A DNA stretch of 64,000 bases, from contig NW_024037072.1 of NCBI RefSeq assembly GCF_015706575.1, positions 16,059,162-16,123,161 of the forward strand, written 5' to 3'. Position 1 is the first letter of the stretch. Each line of letters begins with the position of its first letter. The notes under the pieces were generated by a model. It saw only the letters and a list, made by a program, of their open reading frames with translations, made no database searches and was not told the origin of the DNA. This document shows positions 36,635-47,800 of this stretch, one piece after another. Origin of the DNA: Patiria miniata. Its lineage: Eukaryota > Echinodermata > Asteroidea > Valvatida > Asterinidae. The position numbers and the translations under genes are program-made.

Positions 36635-36840
36635 ACTCAGGAAAATTCATCGGATTACCCCCCCCCCCCCCCAAAAAAAAAATATGAACAGAAAAAAAAA
36701 GATGATGATGAAATAGGCTTTAATTTGATGTGTGTCTCAAACACCATGGAAAGTTGTGAGTAGCTTTCCAGATTTGTGGAAGTGGGGGATTTATCACAGG
36801 GGTCTGTGGCAGTATATACAATTGTACTGGTCTGCAGCCC

Positions 36841-39217
36841 TATAACAGTTACCAAAAGTACATAACGTATGCTTGACTGGTTTGCCCTTTTTACCTGTAC
36901 CAAGTAAACAACAGACTGACCTACTGACTAGTGTGCGTCTTAGTTGCCTGATTATTCTGAGAGATATTTAGAGATGAATATCTACTGCAGAAAGATTTCT
37001 TAGTTTTTCTTACCTATGTATACAGTCCGTATATTTTCTATCGAGCATGAACTATCCATTTCAATTCAACGGATTTTCCTGCTGATTTACACTAAGCTCT
37101 TCCCTATGATTTGCAAATCTTTCCACTGCAGGTCAGAAACCCTGTTTTCGTATTGATGTGTTTCCCGTGAGTTGAAATCGTATAGTTTCAGAGGAAACCC
37201 TATGGTTTCAGCAGTATTAACCGTAAATGCACCTGGGCCTCCGAGACCGCTGTTTTTTTTGATTTAGGCGAAGTCACTTGAATTGTTTACAAGATATCAG
37301 TTAAATGCCATACCTCGGGTCGTAATATTATTATTTCTCTGTTGGTCTGAGGATTTCGATCTTAAGCCAATTTCTTGGTAGATGAGATTTAAATTCCCTA
37401 GTTAATAGAAGAACCAATGGGAATTCCTTCGGTCCGAAAAGAAGTTTCTGAAATGGAAGTTGTCATACGTTAATTCTTTTATCGGAAAAGTTTCGTTTGA
37501 TCCTTTCCCAATCTCCCATAGATGTTCTTAACCTTTCTGACAGCATATCTTATTGCCTGCGTACGTGATCGTGCATATCTCCTAGTCGGACAGGGATTGT
37601 GTTCTCTATCAATCCAAAGACCTGTTGAATTGCAACCACTGCCGATTATCATTACTGTTATCATCTATTTCCTTACTTTAAGCTGGACGTATAATAAAGT
37701 GTATATTTTGCGCTTCATTTTTTTTTAAAATCATCGCTAGGGAGCTTCAAATTCAAATCCAACTCAGTTTACCTGTGGAATCTAATCTAAATGCTAATAC
37801 TCCAAAAACAGAGGGTAAAACGTCTCAATGTATTGCATTGGTTTCATTTTGTATGAAATTTTTATTTGTATATTTTTGAAAATGAACAAAACTGCTACAA
37901 TCTGCTTACTGAGTGAATAGACCTGAAATATGCAAATCTACAAAATGAGATGGTACTTTTGGATCCTAAGTAGGATCGAAACATTAGGTCGTGTATTTTG
38001 TTTAATCCCTCTATTTTGTTTTCAATTAATTGTAGTTTATGTTTGCAACAATAAAAGGGTGCAAAATTCTCTCCCCCCCCCTGCTTTTTCCATTTTTTTT
38101 ACGGGGGGAATGTTGGTGTGCTTAAAAAGGGGTAAAACTATACGCGTTCGATATTGAAAGATGACATTTTAACAACAGGGTTTAGAATTTCGACCTTTGT
38201 TTATAATTGGCTTTTGAAAGAAATTAATCTAAAACGACCTGATTTTGTTTTCTCCGGGTATCGTTTCAGTAATCCGGTACTCTCAAGGTTAAATGTCCGA
38301 GGACAACACGCTTTATTTTATTATCATACAATTAATTGCTACACGTATATGGTAAAACACTTCACTGGGCCAAAAAAGTGCAAGTTCAAAACTGCAATAG
38401 TTGAGGGTACTCGCGATTATGTTTAATCAGTAGGCTTCTGCAATAACGTTTCCTTGTTTCTTTCCATATGAAAGTATAGCAACTGACTGTAGAAGATCGG
38501 TTTTTGTACTTCATCCAATAACTTAACTACCACATAAACTGCAGGAAAGCCATAATAAGGTCCGATTCATATATTTTCCTCTTAAATCATTCAATTTACA
38601 GCTCTGGTTTGCCTGTTAGGTTCATTTTGGAAATCTTATCACGTGACTTGAACTAGTATGCATTAACTGCATGATATGTATTATAAAGGCCGTTTTGTTT
38701 ACACTTAGTCTACTAATATTTTCTTGCCGCAAAAATATAATTAAGAAATATGACCCAAATATGCCTGCAGGGAAAACCGATCTAGGACAGAATTTCCTCA
38801 GTCCTTTTAAATTTTAATTTCATAACTTAATTTCCTCCTGACAAGGAAGTCCACTTCATCCACTTGAATCAGCTGTTAATCTTCGGGCGCGCAATTTCCA
38901 TTCGACCAGTCTGCGTCTCTAGAGCCTTGCGTCTGGTTAAGTATCTACCAGACAACTTCACTGGGCTCATCAATTCGAACTCTGGACCGGCCCATAGATC
39001 TCTCAACAATGGTGGCAGGATCCGACAAATTAATCAACTAGATGCCCCAGTCATCCGTAACTTGCAGTCATGTCAACCGGCCAAGGTTGCGGATAAAGCT
39101 GATCCGTCAGAGTCGAGGCTGACAATAGGTCTTTCGCGACAAGCGATCCTCTTGAAGATGTGATGGATTTTAAAGATGAGGGTACGGGTCGGTGCTGATC
39201 TAAAGTACAAGGCATAA
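36841..39217. other. Gene-free stretch
   Basis: AT-rich unique DNA with a C-run/G-run pair at about 38074-38106 that resembles MITE interiors but shows no ends. A 90-codon frame (38154-38426) and a 99-codon frame (38864-39163) are not recognised. Confidence 0.6.
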
Positions 39218-40219
39218 ACCCTTTGCACGGTGCGCAGACGCAGAGTGGTCGGGCAGGCATTTTTTTTCAATAAACACGGCCGAGTAGGCCTATCGTCATG
39301 AATATGTGAATGTTAGAACAAAGGATCACGAAATTCAAACCTTTCCATAAAAAATTACATTTTCATAATATATATAATGTCTGTAGTAAAATGCTTCCGC
39401 TTTTGAGTTATAGTCAGTTTTTATAGCACTTCCGGTAACACCGGAAGTAAAGGTCAAGCGGCTTTGTGTCCGGGAACAAGAAATGTTTCTCACGGCATAA
39501 GCCTACAACCTCATGAAAGAACGAACACCATACTCTATTTAGTTCAAAAGATATAGCACAAACTATTTTGTCAAAATTTGCCCTCGAATCGCCTGTAATT
39601 TTATATCTGATGACGTCATGATGACGTAACAAATTTGAAAAAAAAATTCATAACATGGTACAAATTCACACTAGGTTTTGTGATCATCCCGTAAACCGTT
39701 CGGAAGAAATTTGGCTTTGTTTTGATTTCAGGCTAACGTCTTCATTTTGAATTCACCAAATTTTGACCTTCCGGTAGCCCCGGAAGTAAAGGTCAAACGA
39801 CTTTGACTTCAAAATCAAAAATGTTAATTAAGATATCGTCCATCAGATCACAAAGTATGAATGTGATTGTTCAATTTGTTTATGAGTTATAATTGACGGG
39901 AAATTGTCATATTTTGACAAAACATCGCTTGTAATTTGATATCTGATGACGTCATCGTAATGTCAGAGTAATATGCACAACTTGGGATGAGGGTAGATAT
40001 ATGTTGAAAGTTACAACTTCATTCCATAAACCATTTAGGAGAAAACCTGCGGATAATTATTGACCGGAATAAAAAGGAAAGAAAGAAACAAAAATTAATC
40101 GGAGCAATTCCAGACAGTGGTCGGGTTATTCCCTACCACTCAATGAAAGCAGTGTCCAAACAAGTGTACCACACAGGAACAAAGACCTGCCCAGTGTCAT
40201 GGCGCACCGTGCAAAGGGT
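39218..40219. mobile_element. 1-kb unit bounded by a perfect 18-bp inverted repeat
   Basis: ACCCTTTGCACGGTGCGC at 39218-39235 is repeated exactly in inverse at 40202-40219. Weaker matching continues inward (GGGCAGG in both arms) and slightly outward (ATAA / ATAG). The unit is about 1002 bp and contains a two-copy tandem duplication. No transposase frame and no clear target duplication are seen. It is probably a non-autonomous DNA transposon of unassigned family. Confidence 0.55.
39429..39990 (+). repeat. Diverged two-copy tandem duplication, about 340-bp period
   Basis: Copy 1 begins near 39429 and copy 2 near 39769. Each opens with CTTCCGGTA...CCGGAAGTAAAGGTCAA, continues through CGACTTTG- or GGCTTTG-type DNA, and ends with ATCTGATGACGTCAT. 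TTCCGG/CCGGAA makes each start palindromic, and each end holds a TGACGTCA palindrome. The copies are clearly related but well diverged. Resemblance to ETS and CRE sites is most likely incidental to the repeat. Confidence 0.7.
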
Positions 40220-42127
40220 CTATAACGCAGCTTAGTAGCAGCGAACTACTATTTCATTAAAACAAACGTATGCAATACCGACAATAATATTGATAGAGAG
40301 AGAAAGCGAATGCAATTATCCGACGACTATTTCCAGTAGTGAGTGATTTCAATTTACACTATAAATTAGGTATCGGACGACTTTTCAAATAGTGATGAAT
40401 TCATTTTTCCAAATTTGCCTGAATTTATAGACGACTGTTTTCAGAAGCGATGAATTATCAATCATTCGAATTCACCTGAAGTATCCGAAGACTGTTGTCC
40501 AAGTATCAATTCACTTGACTTTGCCTTCAAAGTACAAATCTATTATTATCAATCAAACGAATCTACCCTGACCACTTCATTATTCCCTCTATGACACTCC
40601 AATTCGTACTCCTAGGATGCATGTGGCAAATCCCTCATGTCAAAAAGTGCGCAAACAACATTATTAACAGCTATCCTGGTGACATAGTTTTCGTTACATT
40701 GGAATGCATTAAATGATTGATAGTTTCCGTGGGATCTACTGCAGACACCAGACTGACTTAACTGTTTGATTTACTCTTCATCTTTGCATCTTCACAATAT
40801 GCAAATCAAGTCGTGATTATATTACTGTGAGCGTCTATTTGCTCTTTACGTAGAATCGTCCTTTAAAAACCAGAGCGAGGCTGGGTGACTTCGCATAGTT
40901 GCTATCTACGATGCCAATCTGTTGTATAAGAACGCATCCAAAATGAAACTTCTAATGAGAATATTTTATATATATTTTAATATCAATCTTCGTTTTGTTT
41001 TAGGTTGTACTCATCAATCCTTAATTATTTTTGTAATGAAGCTTCTATTTGTATTTTGTCCCCCCCCCCAATGTTATATTTTGGTGTATTATATATTTTG
41101 GCATGCAGCATTTTCGAGAGCCACTTAATTGATTGTGATTTAGTTCACATTTTGGCAATCCTTCAGGGGTGCTGCTCTGTTCGTGTTATATCTTCTGTTT
41201 TATGCTAATTCTTGTTAATTTACATGTTTTGTATTATCTTCGTTTGCTTGTCAGTGCTTTTATTCCCTGAGAAATAATGAACGAAATGAAATAAGTCACG
41301 CAATTATCAGCAAATGATACACACACGTTCCCATTAGCTGGTGCAACATTTAATCGTGTCATTTCCTTTCCAGAATGGTTTCAACTAAGTTTTCAAATTT
41401 TCCAAAAAGAGGTAAAGTATTGCGAAAATAGTCTGAATAATTAGTGCAAGAGTTTGAGACTGGATGTCACGCCTCCATTATCTCCTCAGTTCTTTCTGTT
41501 CAGTTGCATTGTATGAGCTAGCCTATATTGTCTTATACCTGAAGGTCGAATATAATAATTTAAGAATATAATATTTTACGGTACCTTACTCTGCATGTAT
41601 TAACAGTAATTATAATTTGAATTTTGTTATATTGCTGTAACATCCAGGCAGCCTCATTGCGTGTGAGCATTAAATGTAATATGATTTTTGTCTCATATTT
41701 TTGTAATATACAAGCACCCTCGTCATCACATCAGTTATTCCGATCGTAAAACAAGACGACTCAATTTGTATTGCAACTCGAGCCAGCAGTAATATTCCTG
41801 AGTGATTCCATACAATGTCTTCAATCAAGATAATATCAACGCATGTAATTTCATCTTCCTGCACTCTTGCGTGTTTCCAACAGCTTTATTAACTCAATGG
41901 TTTGATAGCCTTCTCAGCGTCTATGGTAATGGTAATAGGGTTTGACGAATCATTTAGAAGAGCGCATTGAAATAAGCCTCTATAGTCTCTCGCAACAATT
42001 TTCATGAGGGAAAATTGACCCGGAACTAAAGTTGTTTAGTTGCAAACGCTCGCCTGGGGATTGCACGTTCTTGGCACGAATTTCTACTCCATTCTGACAG
42101 ATCTTTTTTTATTAAATTTGATATATA
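40220..42127. other. Gene-free stretch
   Basis: Unique AT-rich DNA. At about 41250-41292, TTTTATTCCCTGAGAAATAA followed by TGAACGAAATGAAATAA looks like a LINE 3' tail on the plus strand, but no protein-like DNA precedes it. A C-run lies at about 41061-41069. Confidence 0.55.
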
Positions 42128-42400
42128 GGACAGACCTATAACTGTCACCGTCCCTCATCCCAAAATAACGGCGCGGAGGTGGAATGCTAAATTTAATAAA
42201 CAAAGAAAGAATTATCCTCGTTCCTCTACCGTGCTCGTTTCTGGTTGACATTTTCACAGTAAATTGCAAGGCACGGTCCTTTAGCGAGTAATGCAGTCAT
42301 GAGTGCAACTCTGATAGCTAAGTGTAAGCATGATTGTCGTTAGGTCCGACAGCAGTCATCCATCACACCCATTTAGCAAATGTCATAGGAAACCGTACAC
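42128..42400 (+). repeat. Diverged noncoding duplicate, copy 1
   Basis: This segment matches 43446-43760 in the same order and orientation. Shared landmarks are CAGACCTA..TCTGTCAC, CTCATC, AGGTGGA, AAACAAAG, TCTACC..GCTC, CTGGTTGAC, TTGYAAGGCA, GTCGTTAGGTC and CATCCATCAC. By eye the matched blocks are 70-80% alike, with gaps. Neither copy has a shared reading frame, so it is either an old local duplication or two copies of an unknown repeat. Confidence 0.65.
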
Positions 42401-43445
42401 CATTAATAATGTCTCGATGATTAACGTCGAATGAGGTAATGTAAATGTACTATGATGACCTAGAACATCATTAGCTGAGAGAAAGCTTTCGTTGGAAGTC
42501 AATATCGTGCTGGGCAAGCTTCATGGGAAATATTAGAAATTGCATGTATTTTGAGCCTTAGGGTAATCTGAAGACCCACATAAGTGACAGACAAACTTAA
42601 ACGTAGAGTGCATCTGCAGCTCACTTGGTTTTGTTTAAAGATATAGTAATGGCACTAAACTCCTTGTGAAATTATTCTTTCATGCTGTCATTTTGAAGAA
42701 AGCATTTAAAGAAGGTCATTTATTTGTTTTTAATGCGGCGACCGGTGCGCGCAACACACATGCACGGTTGCTACAATTCGTCGGTTCAGTGTGTGACATC
42801 GCGTAGCTGCAATCGGCTGAATGTTGTTAAGCACCCTTCTTTAGATTTTGAGCACCTTTGTTGCTTCAAACGAAATAAAATGCACAGATGACTAATGATG
42901 TAGTCCATACCTTTAACAAGTTACTCTTTGAGTCGTGAACTATCAAATTGGGCGTCAGAGAACATCTGCCACACAAGAAGGCGATAACTGCATAATGACT
43001 TGATATACCACGGTGGACGTTTAAACGTAACTAAAGAATAGTATAGGCTTACGTGAAAAGGCTTTCTGTAAATCTTCTTTCTGCAAAACTACTTTGGACC
43101 CTGCTTTTTTGGTGGTTTAAAATTAGAATGAAGTATCTTGACAAAGGCAGGCATAAAAGGCAGGCATTGAACTGGATCACCTAAAGGTGACATTATTTAG
43201 AACGAAGTATACCCGAACTTGAATTTACAATTTTCAAAGAAACGAAGCCATTTGTTCGGTACTGTAGCTCATGACCGTCACCCTATGTCAGTGAGTGTTT
43301 GAAGAATGTCTAGAGACGAATAACGTAAACGTAAACGTATATCGTCGAAATATGTCATAACTGCGCTACTGTAATTCAGGTCAGTTCAAGCAATTATTGT
43401 GAGGGGCGTCTCTGACCAGATTTCATTAAGCGTTCATTCTAAGGC

Positions 43446-43760
43446 AGACGCAGACCTACATCTGTCACGCTCGCTCATCACGAAAGATATCTCGAAGGTG
43501 GACGGGAGGGGAAGATTAAACAAAGGTTAGGATCCGGACTAGTCTACCACGCTCCTTGCTGGTTGACCTTTTTCCCCAGAATAGATTGTAAGGCAGGGTT
43601 GTTTTGCAAAGCTTTAAAGGTTTTAGCCCAACTTTGTAAGCGAATTGTGACCACGGACGTCGTTAGGTCTGATGACAGCCATCCATCACTGCCCGTTACG
43701 GAAAGTCGTTTCGGGAAAACCGAAAGCCGTTTCTCAGATACTTACTGCATGTTCACCATT
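43446..43760 (+). repeat. Diverged noncoding duplicate, copy 2
   Basis: Partner of 42128-42400, about 1.32 kb downstream. It is longer because of about 30 extra bases around 43600. The best-kept block is GTCGTTAGGTC to CATCCATCAC. A 68-codon frame (43563-43769) is not matched by a frame in copy 1. Confidence 0.65.
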
Positions 43761-44375
43761 CAATATTAATTAACGTAATTTCAGAAGACTGAGATCTACT
43801 TTAACAATCCATGACAGCATTAACCAGAATACAAACTCCCGGTGAGCTCATTAGGTGTCTAACTAGTACGAATAGTAAACAACCCGCATTGGAAAAATAT
43901 AAATGTTCATCTTAATGAGTGGTTTTTATAGTGGCAGAGCAATCTTTAGGAAACCAGAGAACCAAAGGTATTCATATTAACCCCCTCAACAGTTTAACTT
44001 GCTTGACCCGTGATATAGCAGGTGTAGTGTTTATTTAATGACTTTAGAACAAGGTTTGTTTTGCGACGTGCAGAACCTTTCTTCGCATTGTCCAGAGGTT
44101 GATCACACTATATTTTTTTAACTCAATCCTGATCCTGCACATCCATGTTAAATATGATTATCACATAATATTGATTATAGTGATTGTAATTGTGACATGC
44201 ACACGTTTATTTCAAACTTTTAGTTTAAGCAATTTATTTTACTTATTAACGCATCGGAAACAAAATTTTGAACAGGGTTGACTTGAAGATGATTTAACTT
44301 CCTTGTACGTGTAATATTCCATTTTCAACGAAAAAAAAACCGCTTCGTGATTTCAGACCTTAATAAACATGAAGG

Positions 44376-44814
44376 TACAGGGTGGTGCAAAAAGAAGGAA
44401 ACCCACTTTTGACAGCAATTTTCACTTACTTGTTGAGCGTATTTCAAAACTTTATTTTAATTGTATTAAAATATTGATCTTTACAAGTAAGTGACAAACA
44501 ATGATTGCAAATGCATATTTTGTCTCTGAGATATGAACAACTTCATGTGCCAAAACTGTTTGTCCACGGACGGCTTTATTTCCATCCGCTTGACTACACT
44601 AGACTTACACGTGGACAACAGTGATTTTGATGACTTGTATTCAAATTGGCATAATGACACTATTCTTGCGATTTTTTAATCATTTTTTCACCATGTATGG
44701 TTGAAAAGCTATACTTCATAACATTATAAAACAAAAACAGCTCGAGTTAGTTAAGTATAAGTGGGTTAAAATTCCTGTCAAAAATGGGTTTCCTTCTTTT
44801 TGCACCACCCTGTA
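44376..44814. mobile_element. Mariner-type MITE
   Basis: Element 44378-44812 (435 bp) is flanked by TA on both sides. Inverted ends start CAGGGTGGTGCAAAAAGAAG, are identical for the first 31 bases, and stay similar for about 46. CAGGGTG-type ends with a TA duplication are typical of mariner/Tc1 relatives. The interior is AT-rich with no transposase frame, so the copy is non-autonomous. High arm identity suggests a fairly recent insertion. Confidence 0.85.
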
Positions 44815-47800
44815 CAACGGAAGGGCGAGTAACCTTTTAGATGACAGAAACCCCCTTTGATTTTCAGAAATTGTAGCAGGAAAATCCTTTTATTTATTTC
44901 TTCTACCATCCAATAATAATTGTTTACATTCAAATGAACTAGATGACATGCGCAATCATCTCGGCTCGTTACGTTTCGGGTGTGCAGAATTAAGGTTTAT
45001 CGTGTATGGCTTAAATGGCAGGGTGGGATAAAGGAGAAAATGTATTGCATGGGACCGATCCAAAGGCAATGGTGGCGGGTGAATATTTAACAGCGTGCTC
45101 CTATTGGCTCAATGAATCTTAACTGCCACAAACCACCGCTCCCGCCCGCTTCCAGCTTACAAAGCGACTGATGCCCCCGCAGAACCGCATTCATCAGCTG
45201 ACGAAATATCAAAGTGCAGCATCTGTTAACATCCCGTCGAGTGGATGTGTGTGCATATAAAACATAATGTAACGCATTTTATGCTTAGGGTAAGCTGAAG
45301 CTTTTGCATAACAGTGACATGTTTGTGTTGTGCAGCTCACGCACAAACCTTATTACTCGGATATCAATTTACCGATATGAACAACAAGCCATCGATATCA
45401 GTTTGTGCTGGTAAACAGGCTCAAGCAGAGGCGCTTGACATTTTGCTGTTTGCCCCTCCAAGTATCTCCGAAGCAACTGTCGTAGCTTTAGTGTTGTTAT
45501 GCCGTTTATATTTAGTACTGACGCTGCTTTTCACTGATAGTTGATATCTCCTTTATTCCCAGAAGTTGCAGCACAAGAGCAACTCTGTTAGCACTTAACA
45601 TCGTTCATAAGAGAACACTGGCTGTTTAACATCGTCGTGCTACGTATTTGAGCTCCTCTGGTCCGGGCTACTTAAGGTAAGAAAAAAATATAGTTTTGGT
45701 ATAAAACAGCGTATTACAGTCATGCACTCTGGCCGTCCGACGGAAGAAAAGGGCATCCCCTTGTTGCCACTTGGGCAATCATCATTTATTTATGTTTATC
45801 ATTTTTTACCCAGCCCCCCCCCCCAAAAAAAAATGATCACAAGTCGCCCAGAGCTACTTTTTCGAAATTGGCTTCTCACATGTTTGTGTTTTAGCCAGAA
45901 CAGTCGAAATGTTCACCTACATAATATCTGGATGTCATGATGTCAGCTTAAGAGATATATCGAACTGGAGATCCGAGTATGCTCATTCTGTTATGCAAAA
46001 ACTGACATGTGGAAAGTGTCCATAAGACTCATTTCGTGGGAGCCAGTCACATTGTGTTTTCCACTTCAATAGCGCAACTGAAAGCGAAGAATGTCGCGTA
46101 AACCCCTGTAATTACTTCAGTAACTGCCAAAGGTTTCCCTTATTCAACAGGTGTCTGCTTGTGACATGCGTTTTAATATCTTGTGCTATCCAAAAGGGGG
46201 GATTTATAACGCACAAAATGCTAATCTCGAGGATAACAAGCCGGACAAACCATTTTACCCACGCACCAATTTCTGAAATTATTATTAATATTTTTACGTG
46301 GGAGTTGATTTGTTGATATTTTTGGTATGACGGATCATTTTCGCGGAATTGTGTGGTAGAGTTTCATCAATTTTAATTCGGTTAATTTATAACTGCAAAG
46401 AATAAATGAATGTATTATTAATGTGGCGTAATAATGAAGATGCTGTTTTGAGAGCAGGACAATGCATTCTCCATTCACAGAGTGTGCATTTGCAGAAATT
46501 GTAAATAATTTGTAATTTTACATAAATTCTGTCAAATTAATGATTCAAGAGCAAGTAGAAAAGAGCGGATATTACTTTCTTTAGCTAAAAACACAAACGA
46601 CCTTTAATCGAACAAAGTGAGTACACAGACACTGAGCTGGCAAAGTAATTATATTGGACAAAGAAAGTGCAGTCAGATAGATGAGAGAATTGATTTCTTC
46701 AGTGCTTAACCTTCGTGTCAGATGTTAATGAGTAACCGTCCGGCCGATGTGACTAGAAATCATCGATCGTATACCATACAATTCAACGGACGTTGGTCGT
46801 CGCCTCTCGGTGTTCGCAAGCCAAATGTAACAAATGGAAGGGGAGGGTTTGTTTACTGATCTGCATGATATCATTTATATTACTCATTCATCCACATCTT
46901 CCTCTCTTTTTTCATTGTACATTTTGTGAAAGTTACGTGCTCTGCTAAGAAATTCCGTTAAAAAATTCTGAAGTTAGCGATTTTTTCTTGATCGAAAAGA
47001 GCACTTCTACATTCAACACTCGATTTCATTGGTGCTTCAAACTATTACTTCTATCGTGTGCTATGCGCGAACAATAATGGAGACAAACACATTTATGTGT
47101 GCTGTAGCAATCTATAGCAGAATTTAAAATTGTGCTACGTACTATAGGGCAACACTTAAGCAAAATGGCTCATTTTACGGTTCATAACTTAATAATATTT
47201 AAAGATAAATTCGATTTCATTCTAAAAAAGAGAAGATTTTAAAGAGTACCACGGCGGAGAAGCAGGACGGAGCAGTATCTTTTAATGAAACCGTTTTACA
47301 CCAGGGTTGCAGGTATTGCGTTAAACCTTTTCAAATCTCTCCTTGCAGTTTTCGAGATAAACCCAATCCATTATATAACGATATAACGAAGAGCAACCAC
47401 ACTGGTGAAGCACACAAACGTGTTTTTTTCCCTCACGGAGATTATTGTCGCATGTTTTAAACGTCAACTCGTCAAGGTTGACCTTGGCAGGTTTAATTGG
47501 ATGGCAATCGACAGGATTGGACCATCTCAACCGCAAAAGGTAATTTGCGCAGAAAACAGCCTAATAAGCCAACCTCGAGGTACAAAGACAGCGTTTTGTT
47601 AAACGTCGATATGCTCTGACCCGGACGTATGTTGCCAGTGGACCTTACGTGTAGTTCGTGACGCTAAAGGTGTTGGCTTATTGATTACTACTGTTTTGCT
47701 TGACGTGTGTCTGAGCTGTGTGTCATGTTGGGGGGGGGGGGACCCGCCTCCCGGCGGCATCAAGTAAAATGCAGATTGTCTTATCAACCAGCTTTATCTT

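Larger units (their letters stand above)
34822..36645 (-). mobile_element. 5'-truncated CR1-like LINE
   Basis: Read on the minus strand it runs from part-way into reverse transcriptase (about 36421) to a 3' end near 34822 containing GTAAGCGCCATGAGCGCC, much like CR1/L2-type tails. Visible protein landmarks in order: LQRVQNDVL and LVLLD, then SSAFDSVDHNILL in another frame, a GVPxG-like stretch, CYADDIQIYLS (the catalytic YADD box), a HRYKPVRSCLRSAD-like word and KLWNRLS. That order is diagnostic of CR1-group LINEs. Removing two inserted MITEs leaves about 1.4 kb, so most of the 5' part was never copied. Several frameshifts show it is dead. AAATCA / AAATTCA at the borders may be a short target duplication. 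Confidence 0.88.
34516..36840. mobile_element. Copy B of the 14.1-kb element, split by a LINE
   Basis: Bases 34516-34821 match the left two thirds of copy A (14108-14586), and 36646-36840 match the remaining third, ending TACTGGTCTG as copy A does. Together they make about 500 bp. The gap is filled by a LINE. Copy B is more diverged at its left end (CAGACGAGTAAAA) and its C/A run near 36656-36678 is longer than the matching ACCCCCCAAAAA of copy A. It is the oldest layer of the stack. Confidence 0.8.

Noticed and set aside
38074-38106. Possible MITE from paired C-run and G-run
   Set aside because: No inverted ends or target duplication found outside the runs.
41160-41292. LINE 3' tail-like TGAACGAAATGAAATAA
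   Set aside because: No protein-like DNA upstream and no tandem tail of more than two units; too weak to call.
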